This document shows positions 9,972-21,723 of a DNA stretch of 64,000 bases, in pieces; positions within the stretch are counted from its first letter, which is position 1; each line of letters starts with the position of its first letter. This DNA comes from Limnomonas spitsbergensis (Eukaryota; Chlorophyta; Chlorophyceae; Chlamydomonadales): NCBI GenBank assembly GCA_037349105.1, contig JAYJMM010000041.1, positions 6,756,501 to 6,820,500 of the forward strand, written 5' to 3'. The position numbers and the translations under genes are program-made. The notes below the pieces were generated by a model. That model was not told where the DNA came from and searched no databases. It saw only the letters and a program-made list of their open reading frames with translations.

Positions 9972-12900
9972 CTAGATAACGGTTCCGTCGCGAATTGTGG
10001 TCCCGTTGTTGATGACGACGATCCCGCTGCGGATGTAGACGCCCTCTGACTCGCGAGTGGCCTCAGTCACACCCTGCACACAAATAGTTGGTTAGCATCA
10101 GCGCCACTTTTAAGCAAGTTACTTGATAATGCCTGAGGTACAACAGAGCTGTAACATGGCCTACAGCCGCGGAGGCCAGATTCAGCACACCCTACAGCTA
10201 GGGACACTAGGCGTAGGCCGGTCAAGGTGTTATCACTATTGGACTAAGGTCAAAGGTTTAGGGTTTGAGTTACCGGCCTGCTGAAGGTGGTCAGGTGTGG
10301 CCCACGAATTACATTGCCGGCTCCCCCCTTAACCTCCTCTTTGAGAGTCTGGACGCTGCCATCACGTAAAGAAAGAAAGCTACACCCTACTGGGGCTTGG
10401 AGGTTCAGGAAACAAAGCAGCTGAGCCCTATACCACACTCCCACATGGGCCATCAGCCACTCCTCTCCTCTGTTAACAAATTGGATGTTAACCTTTCCCC
10501 CCCACCCCTGACATTCTTTTAGTTAATCTTAACGTTACAACCCCAACATCCTTTATGCTAATCTTAACGTAACCCCCAGTGCGAAGAAATCAGCGCTACC
10601 GATATGCTGACAAATCCTCTGCTGAAATCAGGATCCCAGCTCACCACGTTGTTCAAGACCTGCACGCTGTCTCCCGCCCCCATTTAAAATACAGGTTTCC
10701 TCCGCAAAGTTGATACAAAAGTCTGTGCTGTTGATCTGGACCGCCCCCCCCTCACACCACCTTCATGATAATCTAGATGCTGCCCCAACTCAGGGGGAAA
10801 ATGCTCGGTGCACTGATATCTCTAAAACAGCTTGCTGCATATCTTGAACCCAAGCTCACCTCCTTGTTGCAGATCTGCACGTTCAGGGTTGATGGTTTAA
10901 ACCATACAACCCTTCATTAGGTTTGCTGCTAATCTCGACCCCAAGCTCACCTCCTTGTTGATGATCGGCACGTTCAAGGTTTAAGGCTTAAACCCTACAA
11001 CCCTTAACTAGGTTTGCAGCTGATCTCGACCATAAGCTCACCTCCTTGTTGCAGATTTGCACGTTCAGGGTTAAAAGGGTGTAAACCCTACAACCCTTAA
11101 CTAGGTTTGCTGCTAATCTCGACCCCCAGCTCACCTCCTTGTTGATGATCTGCACGTTCTTTCCAACGCGCGAGTTCTTGTCTACAATCGCATTCATGAT
11201 CCTGCAGTTCTCCCCGATGCCGATGGGGATGCCTCCCGCGGCGAGCACCGCCTGCTTCTGGTCCTTGCTCTCATAGTAGTCGGCACCCATAATCATGGCG
11301 TCCTGCGAAACGGATTCAAACCAGGAGGACATGATATCATTGTGACAGGAGAGCATACCAGGAGGACTTGTCATGGTAACAGGACATCAAACCAGGAGGA
11401 TATGATCTTTGTGACAGGATATCAAACCAGAGGGATGTGATTGTTGTGACAGGAGAGCATACCAGCAGGGTATAAAAAAATACAGGAGGCAGGATGGACG
11501 AGCGGGACAAACAGGAGGCGGAATGGGCACCAAGGACCACAGTGTTTTGGTTTTGGCTGGACGGGATCGGTACGTGGCAGCCCAAGGCAGGATGAACGAA
11601 CATCTACTGATATTTGATACCGGTAGTTCTATGCGGGTGAGAGAAAGAAGGATCCAAGCTTGCCTATGCCCCCCATCGTGATGTTCAGCACACTGGGGGG
11701 CATGGTTTTCGCTCTCTGTCCTAGCGTATCTAGTGCCTGTACCGGTTTACGGGCACAAGTCCCATGCATCAAATGTGATGCCCCATTGGACTGAAAAAAC
11801 TTCACAAATTTCGAACTCAAGCTACCCCGCAGCTAGGTCCCAGCCTGAGGCCAGGGAGCCAGGTGCAGCTCGCCAGGTTTCCTATCCCCCGGCCTCCCGC
11901 TCATCAAGTTTGTGTCCCAATCCGCGCTCTGGTGGGCACACGGCCGCCACACATGGGTAGTCTGGGGAACACAACAAGCAACTCCTGTGCCACACCGCCC
12001 CCAAAAGGCTCGAAACCCGGGCCTGAACCCCAGGTGGAGGGTGCCCTTGCCAATGGGTTCAAGGTGTAGCCTGGTGTTTAGTCGCCATCAGGACGGTGCA
12101 TCCCTTTTCCAAGGTGCGGCATTTACCTGGATGGTGCATCCCTTTCCAATGGTTGCGCGCAGGCCGATGACGGCGTTGTTGATGGTGCTGTTGGACACGC
12201 TGGCGCCCTGGGCGATGATGGCGTCCATGATCTTGCTGTCCACGATCGTGGCGGGGGGCAGCACGCGGGGGGAGGTGTAGATCGGGCTCTGGGGGTCGTA
12301 GAACTCAAAGTCAGCCGGCTGCAGAGGAAAGGGCGCATGGAGAGAGGGGGGTCAGAGAAAAGGGCGGACGGAGAGAGGGGGGTCAGCGTATGAACCTATC
12401 AACCTTGAATACAGGTATAGGATTTTCAAGCAAACAAAGTTTTTGTAGCAGAGGAAGTACTTCAGGCAGAGTGGGACAGCCTGTCACGGTCAGCAGGGAC
12501 ATAGGTGAGAGCGCAGCACCTTTGTGCAGACCAGCTTCAAGCAGAAAGGGACACAGCCTGTCATGATGCTAACACTTGTGAGCGAAACATGCTTTCTCAG
12601 CATAAACATGCCAGAGATTAAGCATCAGCTGGGAGGAAGGGATGCCCGCTCAGCCTGAGCCGCTGCTGAGTGACTGGGATCCCCAGCGGGTAACCCCGCT
12701 GTCCGATCGGCTGTGATCGGCCATAGGGAGCATCTGCATGAGATAAAAGTGATCTGGTAACCACTTGAAGAGGTTTGTACAACAGCCCTGCCAAGCTCAA
12801 AATCCTAATTCCGACCCACTCCATACGGGCAGCATGCACACCTGTCGCAACATGTTCAGCATCCTCGATCCTCAGCCCTGCACTGAAACCTGCCTGTCCT

Positions 12901-15900
12901 GCGTGCCTTACACTACACCCCACCCCACCCCGCCCGCCCTAATCCCACACAGCCCCGCTCAGGCAATCACATGGCCCACCCAGCCGAATTTGCACGTCGG
13001 CAATTATGCAGTTCATGAACTTGTACATAATTTCCTGCCCCCCTCCCCTCCCCTGCTGCCCTGCCCTGCACACTCACATGGCGGCACAGCTTGAGGTTCT
13101 CCTCGAAAAAGGACTTAATGGTACCGATGTCTTCCCAGTAGCCGTAGAAGGGGTATGCAATCACGTTCATCTCCTTGGCGGCCAGGGGGATGATCTCGCC
13201 ACCAAAGTCATTGGCGAGGGGGAACTTCTGCTCAGGGAGGAGAGGAAAGGAAGGGCGCGTATGCAGGACAGTTAAGATACGTCGCAAGGTGCACAGGGTC
13301 ACAGTTCAAAAAAGCAGGCCACACATGGAAACGAATTTGGAAATTGGTGAGGCACATGCGGGAGAGCTAAATATGCAAGGCACGCTCAGTAAAGGCAACG
13401 GTTGAAAGCAAGACGGGAAATCAGGGGCACTAGGGCATAAATATTGTACACTTTCTAGTAATGTGAAGCCGGAGACGGGGTCATGTGGAGGTTAGTGAAG
13501 CCGGAGACGGGGATATGTGGAGGTAAGTGAAGCCGGAGAAGTAGGGGGTTCCAAGTGGCGATCCGAGTCAAGCCTGCCTCCCTGCTTTCCTAGCCTCCCA
13601 CCTTGGTGAGCAGATGAATGACCCTATACCACGTCGGTGGGCAGATACCCAAACCCTAAACCACCTTGGTAAGCAGATCAATTAGGACTTGCTTCTTGAA
13701 GACGTAGATTCCCATGGAGGCGATGTACGGCTTCTCGTCAGCCTCCTCGGGTGTCAGGCCTGCCGGTACGGGGGGAGGAAGACCAGGGCATTGAGGTCTG
13801 GGGGGCAGTGTGGTGTATAGCTATGTTTCTGGCTGAACGTGGAGCATAAGGGTGGGAAGTCAATAACGTTACACATCTGGGCCCGCTCAAAGCTCGGCCG
13901 CGTGGGCGCCCAACTGTTCAGAAGGGAGTAAGGAAGGAACTAAAAGGAAAAGAGGGGGAAAGGAACAAAAGGAGAGGCCGGGAAGGCAACGAAGACCAAG
14001 TCCGACACCTGAGTTCCACTAGAGACTAACCCTCAACAAAGCCTCTACACACAAAAAAATCCAGAAAAGCAAGGGTGGGAAGTGGGCACCCCATGTTGTG
14101 ATGGATAGCAAGCTTCACACACGATGTGTCAGATTGAATCAGCGACAAGCAGCCGGGAAAGCTCACCGAGCACTGTTGTGTCCACCCTCATCTCAGCGAG
14201 CGCCTCATCTGTCTTGGGCTTCTCTGAGAAGTCCTATGAATGTAGGGGGGATGAATAAGATATTACGCACAAGGACTGGCCTGGGGTGGGCAGCGCCAGG
14301 AGGAGGGGTACTGACAATTCTTATTATTCAGAGGCTGGAGGACGTCCGCGGGGCCACCTATGGTGCTGGAGACCCTGTGGCACATTGCTTGTTGGGGTGC
14401 TCAAGATTGGGAGGGTAAGGGCCTGTGGCATCGGCGTCGGGTCGGTAAATAAAGACTCGGACACACAAAGATGTGCTTTCCAGCATGCCGGTAGTCATGG
14501 GGATGGTGCGCAGAAGTGGGGTGTGGAGGCATGGACACAGAAATAAGGCCAATGTAGTCTATCATGGCCTCCTGGAACATGCATGCATGGCAGCTGTCAA
14601 AACTTGAGAGAGCCTCTCTGGCTCGATGAGTGAATTCTGTATCACAATTTAAGAGATTTAATACTTGATATCCACTCCAAGATCACCACAATGCGACCGT
14701 TATCCTCTCTGAGGCTAACAGCGGCTACAAAGCTACTAGACCCATGAACAGCTTTCATGTGGAGCTCACCAGTGTTGCAACTGTCTTCCCTGGCTTAGAG
14801 AGAGCTAGACCAGATATTTCCAGCTGTTTCTTCCTTAGGCTCACAACCTTTCAGAGGTTGTCCTCTGATTCTTAGAGCAGGGCTGTTCACTGCTTTACTT
14901 CTATGCAGACTGCGGAGCTTCTCAACGTGCGGCACATTTCCTCACCGACTTCAAAAGAGAATATCACAGCTGCTTTCTGTTTTTACTGCGTTGAGAGCTC
15001 ACCACAATGCGGCGGTTGTCATCGATTTTCATGAGGCCAAAGTCCTTGGCACGGTCCTTGCTATTGGGGATGCATCCGACCGTGATGTCGGCATTCATCT
15101 CGCGGTGGTAGTTGACGAACTTCATGTAGTCCATGCGGTACCTGCCGGTGCATGGCTCTTCAGTTCAGCATGGGGTCACCGAAGCCGCGCATGGGTTTGA
15201 TATTCAAAATGCGTGGGATCATCAGTGAGATCATGGGCGCACAAAGTGTGCGCACGCACCGGAGCTGAAGCATGCGTGCTAGGCATGCCTATCGATGGGG
15301 GTCTCTGGGTTTTGCGAATGCACCATGCTCCTCACAGATGGTCGCCGGACAGGATGATGACGTCCTCAATCACACGGTTCTTGATGTCGCTGAGCATCCA
15401 GGTGTATTGCCTCACGGCATCAGCCGTACCCTGGAACCACTGCCCATCCTTGTTGGAAGGCGTCTGGGTCGCTGCCAGCACCTCAACAAAGCCCTCGCCA
15501 CCGAACCTAACCCCAGATCCCATGTTGTAGGCGCGGCCAAGGTGGCGGTTCAGGGAGGTGGAGTTGAACTGTGTCAGGATGTAGATCTTGCTGATGCCGC
15601 TGTTGATGCAGTTGCTCTGCATGTGCACGCAGTGTGTGGCGGGTCAGGCAACAGACGTGTCGGGAGGTGTTGACAAAACGGTCCGAAGACCTCGTGTCGG
15701 AAGAAACGAATATTCGTCTTAGAATTCTCACCATGGGGACATCGATCAGGCGGAAAAGGCCACCGATGGGGACTGCGGGCTTGGCGCGGGTCTTGGTGAG
15801 GGGGAACAGTCGGGAGCCAGCTCCACCGCCCAAGATGATCGCTGCGCAAGTAAAGCAGACCATCAGCTGCCAATTGGCTATAAAAATCTGGTCGCAATAT

Positions 15901-16312
15901 CTATCGGAATTGAATCCAGCAGAAGCTGAATGTCATCAACACTCCGGGACTTTACTCACACAGCACGGAAGACGTCTTTGCCTTTGAGCTGGGCTCGTAT
16001 CTGAGAGACGGGGCCTCGACGACAGCCTTAACTGTCTGGACGCATCGAGACCTGCAGGAAACAGTTAATAAGTTGATAAGCTGATTTACGATCCCCATAA
16101 TCCGTTCGTTACGATCGTAAAGATAAGGTCTAGTTTCGCAGCATCTCATTGTACCTGCTGCTCATGGAGACGCTGGCACCAGTCTTGGACTTTCCCAGCA
16201 TCACTGATCGCCCGCTGACAGATCGAAGGGAGCCAGGCATGGCCAACCCACGGACCTCCCTGGACCGATCTAGCTGAGCGCCTTTGCTGCGAAGTCCCTG
16301 GATCTGTGACAT
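9972..16312 (-). CDS. APL: glucose-1-phosphate adenylyltransferase (AGPase), large-subunit type, plastid
   Basis: Makes ADP-glucose from glucose-1-phosphate and ATP, the committed step of starch synthesis. Eleven exons: 16312-16155, 16051-15960, 15841-15732, 15616-15336, 15141-15003, 14233-14167, 13759-13665, 13227-13078, 12318-12127, 11302-11135 and 10073-9972. They total 1554 nt and 517 residues. The first 60 or so residues are Ser/Arg-rich, like a plastid transit peptide. The catalytic domain has [66 protein letters not shown] and [12 protein letters not shown]. The beta-helix part ends in [38 protein letters not shown] and the ending place it with large subunits. It keeps the Arg and Lys of GGAGSR and RAKPA that are lost in some land-plant large subunits, so it may still be catalytic. 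The intron before the last exon holds copies of an exon end. Confidence 0.95.
10638..11150 (-). repeat. tandem copies of AGPase exon 10 end plus donor
   Basis: The true exon 10 end is at 11135. Copies of its last 25 or so nt with the GTGAGCT donor recur in the intron at about 11034, 10943 and 10852, spaced 93, 91 and 91 bp. A more diverged copy lies near 10638. Each carries an intact or near-intact donor and a shared AAACCCTACAACCCTTAACT-like spacer. Confidence 0.88.
11716..11815 (+). repeat. dispersed ~100-bp repeat, copy A
   Basis: From CTGTCCTAGCGTAT through TGATGCCCCATTGGACTG this matches 42139-42230 with few changes. The frame [10 protein letters not shown] is kept in both, which suggests a piece of a mobile-element protein with a Cys pair. 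It lies in the AGPase intron between exons 9 and 10. Confidence 0.8.
13604..13680 (-). repeat. copies of AGPase exon 7 end plus donor
   Basis: CACCTTGGTGAGCAGAT (13601) and CACGTCGGTGGGCAGAT (about 13632) are replicas of the true exon end CACCTTGGTAAGCAGAT at 13661, on the minus strand giving LLTK|GTG donors. Two further 33-bp repeats (GTGAAGCCGGAGACGGGG) lie at 13462-13540. Confidence 0.7.
13860..14080 (-). mobile_element. solo LINE 3' tail copy
   Basis: From AACGTTACACATCTGGGCCC through the A/G-rich block to AAAGCAAGGGTGGGA this matches 33565-33770 and the 3' end of the LINE fragment at 40565-40780. The orientation is the same, with the element on the minus strand. It lies in an AGPase intron. 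Confidence 0.75.
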
Positions 16313-16827
16313 TCTTGATTATTGTTGTGAATACCCCGATTGAATCGTGGAATACATGAAACGTCTCGCGTTTCAACTTGGTGACAGTGTGAAACTCACT
16401 CCCTGCCAGGTTAGGGCTTTGGGCAGAGGAATTGGCCACAGGATTAGTCGCAAACCTTACCTTTAGGGAGGAGTACATACGATGTTGGCGAACACTGGTA
16501 CCAAATATGCCTGCACAGGGAAGCCTGCTAGCCGAACTTTCTTCCGGTCCTCGCACGCAAGAGGTCTCCCTTCCAGCGTTAGAGCTATCAGGCGTATTGC
16601 TGAGCCAGCTTATTTTCAGGTAAATTAGGGCTGAACTTGGACTTTCACATTGTCAGTGCTTTGAAGGCTTCGATTGCTCGCAGGACATATTCGAGGGCGC
16701 AGCAGATCGAGTAGTGAACCAAGCAGGGGCCCTAAAGCGCGAGGAGGTGGGTGCCGTGCATGCTCTACGCCGACCTCTGTGACGCGTCAACAAACTTTCG
16801 GAACCCTCTCTGTATCACTCCCCCATC

Positions 16828-17536
16828 ATGCAGGCCGTGATGCTTGTGGAATCGGTTTCGTCCATGGAGCAAGCATTCAAGGCGCTGGAGCTTATTGTGC
16901 GCCATATAGAGAACAGGGAAGGAACAGAAGTCAATGATTGTGAGTCCCAAAGCCATGTGCTCTTCCGTCTGCAATCAAGGTTAGCCTTTGCAACCATTCA
17001 CAACAGTGGCCCTCTTTCCTTCTTAAATGAATTCATTATTTTGTTCCATGCATGCTGTGTCATTGCCATTTTCGGTCATCTGATGCACACCATGCACATC
17101 CTGCGCAGGGCATCATCGGAAGAAGTACTTCATGAGGTTGTGTGAGAAGACGGGGAAATTAGGGCGGCCAGAGGTGGCCTTGGCGATCTTTGGAAACATG
17201 CAGCGTTTCCAGGTGTCCACGTACTTCGGAAAGGAGGTCATCATAGCACTGGGAGCCCTCGGAATGAACCCTGCAGTGCTACTGCGCATCGCGGAGCTGT
17301 GCAAGATGCAGCGAGGCCCTACGGACAAGGGCGTGCGATCTGCGTATGCGGAGGTGGTAGATGTGCTGCAGTCTCGAGGCTTGCCAGGGGATTTGGAGCT
17401 GCTGCCCAAGGCCAAGGCTGACAGGAAGGCAGTCATGTCTTCAACAGTTAAGCTGGCCCCTGGTGCACCTCCGGCAGCGACGGAAGCAAGGGCTGAGACG
17501 ACTGCGGAACCAAGCATTGTGACCAGTTCTGCTTAA
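16828..17536 (+). CDS. unidentified 179-aa helical protein
   Basis: Two exons, 16828-16939 and 17109-17536, join in phase through a split TGG codon (VND-W-HHRKKYFMR). The intron has GTGAGT and GCGCAG ends. The protein is mostly helical and positively charged: MEQAFKALELIVRHIEN, RLCEKTGKLGRPEVALAIF and VIIALGALGMNPAVLLRIAE. The last 45 residues are Ala/Thr/Glu-rich. The regular helix pairs recall helical-repeat proteins such as PPR/TPR, but no repeat consensus is clear, so I assign no function. It is divergent from the AGPase gene, with 515 bp between starts. An upstream exon cannot be excluded. Confidence 0.6.
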
Positions 17537-18139
17537 CCTCGTCTTTGCCCGCTCGGACAAGTTATTACACAGACTTGCAGATGGGTCTGTCATTACCAAA
17601 GTTTTGCCCCAGCCTAGCTTCAGTTGTAATTTGTGGGCTAGGCACTAGGCAGTAAAGATTACACCCCTGTCCACGCCAGGATTGACTTCCACCTTAATCA
17701 TACCGATCCCGAAAATGATGTCGGGGAGGATTTATTTCTGGACATCCAACTCTCCTACAATTTCATTTTGCCCATCATTGTGTTATTCTCTAGCCAATTG
17801 CATGAACCAGATTTTTCGCCATCACTGGAGGTTCCACCTGAAGCGATCATAACCAGTATGTCCTGGAAAATATCGGAAAATATTTAGTACCATAATGATT
17901 TTTTCAGGCTAGCTGTCTGGGTGATGATGAGCTAATAACGAAAAGAGCTGGGATATTTTAACCGATTGGTTGTTGGATGGATCGGTTTAAAATTTGAGGT
18001 TGTATTGCTGAGTACCAATAGCTTTGCTTGAAGGTGTGGCTATGACGCAAATTTCATCTGGTGGCAGAACGTACCAAGGTTTGAAACTGACCTGGGGGGA
18101 GCACACACCGCATGGCGATAATTGGGCCCATCAATTGTT
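17537..18139. other. intergenic, no gene seen
   Basis: No exon-like block is visible between the stop at 17536 and the histone H3 remnant. Confidence 0.6.
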
Positions 18140-18155
18140 GGTGATGAAAAAACCC
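18140..18155 (-). other. decayed histone 3' stem-loop
   Basis: On the minus strand the string ACCGGGTTTTTTCATCACCA lies 34 nt after the H3 pseudogene stop. It has the same 16-nt spacing, TTTC loop and CCAACAA tail as the H2A element, but several stem pairs are broken. Confidence 0.6.
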
Positions 18156-18189
18156 GGTTTGAAGAAGTGATGGTTAAGGCAGGGTCAAC

Positions 18190-18594
18190 TTAGGCCCTTT
18201 CACCACAGATGCATGTAGCGAGCTGGATGTCTTTGGGCATGATGGTTATAACCTTGATGTGGATGGCAGCCAGGTTGGTGTCTTCAAATAGGCCGACCAG
18301 GTAGCCTCAGCTGCCCCCTGTGGCGCCAGCACGGACTTGAAACGCAGGTATGTCTTGCAGTCCTGGGCAATCTCACGAACCAGCCGCTGGAAGGGCAGCT
18401 TGCGGATGAGCAGCTCAATGGACTTCTGGTACTAGCGAATCTCTTGCAGGGCGACAGCGCCCGTGAGGTAGCGATGGGGCTTCTTCAAGCCCCACGTGGC
18501 AGGGGCGCTCTCACGAGCAATTTGGTGGCCAGCTGCTTCCTGGAGGCCTAGCCCCAACAGTGGACTTGCGGGCAGTTTGCTTGGTACGGGCCAT
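18190..18594 (-). pseudogene. H3: histone H3 pseudogene
   Basis: The minus strand from 18594 reads [14 protein letters not shown], then loses frame and resumes with recognizable H3 pieces: [17 protein letters not shown], a TAG stop where H3 has Lys, [20 protein letters not shown] and [11 protein letters not shown]. After another frame change come [20 protein letters not shown] and GERA-stop at the normal end. Length is 405 nt against about 411 for an intact gene, so it is a nearly full-length copy with a nonsense change and at least two indels. A decayed histone stem-loop follows, which argues for DNA duplication of a histone gene, not a polyadenylated retrocopy. No H4 partner is visible upstream. 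Confidence 0.92.
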
Positions 18595-18599
18595 TATAG

Positions 18600-19809
18600 A
18601 TTGTGTAATGTTTTTAGTGTGGGCTGAGATTGGGATATGAGCGTGCCAGTGTCCACTCTAGTACCGATCATTTTTGAATTGCGCACTATATCGCATGAAG
18701 GGGCTGGCTGGCACCTGAGCCACTTGGGAGCAAACATGATCTGACCTACGGCCTTAGACCCAAGAAACAAGACATGTTGCAAGAGGCCCCACAGCGGCAT
18801 GCCGGGACGAATGTAGCTGGAGTGTAGCTGAACATGACCCGCCTAGTGCTTGTGGCTGATGGTAAACTAAGCTCAAAAGAGAGAGGAATGGCTTGAGCTT
18901 GAGTGGAATTCACGATTCCCTTGAATAACAAAACTGCAGAATCCAGCAAAAATCTACAATTTCCCAGCAAAACCTGTATGTGTCGGTTTGTGCAAGTAGT
19001 TTTGAAGCACTGGTGGATACAATTCAAACCGGTACTCTACAAAGATGAGAAAAAGTGGATGCATGCAGTCCCGGAGCCTTCCATGCTGTCACACCTTGTA
19101 ACAGTAATTAGAAGAAGGCCAATTGTTCCCACCAAAGTGGCAACAGCGATTAACTTTGCACTGCTCATACCCCCAAGCAAACAAAGACCCCCTGTTGACA
19201 CCTATCGTGCGAAGTGATGTTTATAAAGTCACATATGAACAATGACAAAGCACAACAGGTAAATACTTCAATGATCATAATCGTACAAAGGTCAGATACC
19301 GTACTCAGATGTCATACAAATTGCATTATTCATTTATAATACCGCCATACATGATACCGGTAAGCATATAATACATAATGATATGCATGTATACAGCAGG
19401 GAGTGGATCCAGCACGAAGCCAGGGGTTGAGGAAGCGCCACATGGGATAAGGGGGGCCTCATAAGTAGTAACGCATTAACGTTGACGCACTTAGTAGCAT
19501 GGCTGCCTAGCTCTCCATGCTTGTCCCATGGGGACAGCACACCGCTACATGAGTTTGAAGACGAACATAAGAAAATATTCGAATATAATGCCTATAAGGA
19601 ACAGTCCCGCCATTGTCCCTTGTTCTGCCATTCCACTTCCTCCTCCTCAACTGCACCCGACTGCATATTGTCAAGGTAGCACGATACGGTACAGGCTTAT
19701 CCGGACTGTGCAACCAATGTAGCACAATATGGCACGACACGGCAAAGGCCTGCTTAGCTGCATTGTGCCACCCTGCTAAGTAAGGCTGCTGCCCCTACCC
19801 GCCATGCGA
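18600..19809. other. intergenic, no gene seen
   Basis: No supported exon. Positions 19674-19780 contain diverged GGTAGCACGATACGGTACAGG sequence related to the 5451-5540 MITE. Confidence 0.55.
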
Positions 19810-20312
19810 CTACAAGCCAAGCTGCATGACCCAGGCCTCATAGCGCTTGACGATACCCGCCTTGACCCTCCCCTCTGCCTTCAACTCCTCCACCTTGGCC
19901 TGCATAATGTGCAGCCGCGCTGCTCCCTCATCAATCCTCGCACTCAGGCCAACCGCCGACACACGTGGGAAGCTTGACCGCATCTCTATGCCGCGCATCA
20001 CCTGTGCAGCCCTCTTGCGCTTGAGGGCCACATCCCACTGTTCTGACAGACGGAACCAGCGAACATGGCAGTCGACAAAGCTCACAGTCACATCCCTGCC
20101 CTCCTCCATGTCGTTCTCCCCGAAAGGTGACTGCCGGTGTGCTGCACTTGCTACCCTCTGCTCAAGCTTCCAGAAATGGTTGCACATGCTGAAGTTTGCA
20201 TCACCTAGCGCAGCCACACCCTTGATGAACTTTGCGCTCTCATCTTGCAGCAAGGTAAGCTGCTTGCTGAGGACGGCCGGATCGACAGCGTGCAATGAGC
20301 CCAGATGAGGAC
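19810..20312 (-). CDS. 3' exon of an unidentified gene
   Basis: An open exon from an acceptor (TTCAG at 20313) to the stop at 19810 codes about 167 residues: HAVDPAVLSKQLTLLQDESA, FIKGVAALGDANF, MCNHFWKLEQRVASAAHR, SFVDCHVRWFRLSEQWD, RIDEGAARLHIMQAKVEEL and YEAWVMQLGL. It is helical with heptad-like spacing, so a coiled coil is likely. I do not recognise a family. It may be the last exon of the gene whose other piece lies at 20633-21405. Confidence 0.5.
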
Positions 20313-20632
20313 CTGAACAACATGCAGATGTTCATCAGATTAGAGCATGTCAGTACGGTAGCATATGGACTCTACATTGTGGAGCTGTTGTATCGTGTCT
20401 GTAGCTTTTGGGAGTGTCAACAGTCAAACCCCCTCCACGCCTTAAAAGGACAACACAATAATGCATTGAAGTACCGTACTCAGACTCGCTTTGTAACGCA
20501 TTTCACAAAAGACAATCACATATCAAGAAGCAAAGCGAGGGCAAGGGCGGGGGCGGGGGCGAGGGTAGGGCCATGGGGGGACCTAAATGGTGGGGCCGCA
20601 TCACCGGGGAATCGTGCCGCACCCAACAGTGC

Positions 20633-21405
20633 CTACAGCCAAGAGGGAGAGCAAGATCTATCCTTTGAACTGAGGGGCTTACTAGAATCAGTCCACGGCA
20701 CAAGAAGAGAGGCGGCAGACAGCACTTCCAGCGGTTGCGACGAGGGAAGCTGAGCAGCACCAAACTGCAGCAGTGGCGGCTCAGCGGCAGCAGCGGCAGG
20801 GACGCTGCTGTCCACCAGCAGCTGGACAGTGTTGCGGCTGTCCAAGCTGAGCTCTCTGTATCTGAGCATGGCCGGCAGCTGCTCAGGCAGTATGACATCG
20901 GTGCAAGTGCTGCCGGCTGAGCAAGCCAGATCCTATGAGATCGTGCGCACCATCACGTCTTCAGCAACCACGGGATCAGAGGCGGGGAGGAGGACGAAGG
21001 GCTTGACAACAGCAAGCACAGGATCAGAAGCGGGGAGGAGGACGGGTGGCTTAACGACAGCAACCACAGGATCAGAGGCGGGGAGGAGGACGGGAGGCTT
21101 GACGACAGCAACCACAGGATCAGAGGCGGGGAGGAGGACGGGAGGCTTGACGACAGCTACCACAGGATCAGAGGCAGGGAGGAGGACGGGAGGCTTGCCG
21201 ACAGCGTTGATGCTGTTGCTGCTGATTTTGACACTGCTGTTGAAAGCTTGCTGAAGCTTGGCCCAGCGCTTCCGGTCCTTCTTGCCCGAAGGGATGTGTT
21301 GCTGCAGCCGATTGGTCTGCATCAGCTGCTGAGCAAAGGCCTGGCGTTCCTCGCTTTTAGCAGCAGCAGCCGCTCGTTCCAGAGACTCTATTGTGGCCGG
21401 AGGAC
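20633..21405 (-). CDS. repeat-containing exon with an in-frame TAG
   Basis: After an acceptor at 21406 the frame reads TIESLERAAAAAKSEERQAF, QTNRLQQHIPSGKKDRKRWA, then five 16-residue repeats of VVKPPVLLPASDPVVA. It meets TAG at 20933-20935, and the same frame continues for 100 codons (DLACSAGSTC, ILPEQLPAMLRYRELSL, VQLLVDSSVPAAAAAEPP) to a stop at 20633. The sequence after the TAG looks coding, so this may be a nonsense allele, a pseudogene or an unrecognised intron. No family is recognised. Confidence 0.4.
20960..21205. repeat. 48-bp coding repeat, five copies
   Basis: The unit GATCAGAGGCGGGGAGGAGG plus 28 nt repeats five times with few changes. Being a multiple of three, it keeps the minus-strand frame and gives the 16-residue KPPVLLPASDPVVAVV repeat. 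Confidence 0.9.
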
Positions 21406-21723
21406 CTGAACAGCATAACACATTCAAAGGCAGGTGAGGACCATACCATGCGGAAAATATGGGCATGCAGTTGCTTTGCAGTAGCCGATGGAAATGCCAA
21501 CAGGCAGCTGCCTTGCTTGCGTACGGAAATGCTAGGCAGACTGAGCAGGGAGGGGGGAGCAGGACAGGCTGAGCAGGGTGGAGGCATGACATGCTGACAG
21601 CCAGTATTGTGTGAGGAGCTGATGGACTGCTGAAAAGAATGAACCCCATAGTGCAGAAGATAAGCCCCAGTCATAAAACTTGACGTGGGTGCAATAGAGT
21701 TCGGTTGAGCACCACCTAGAGAA

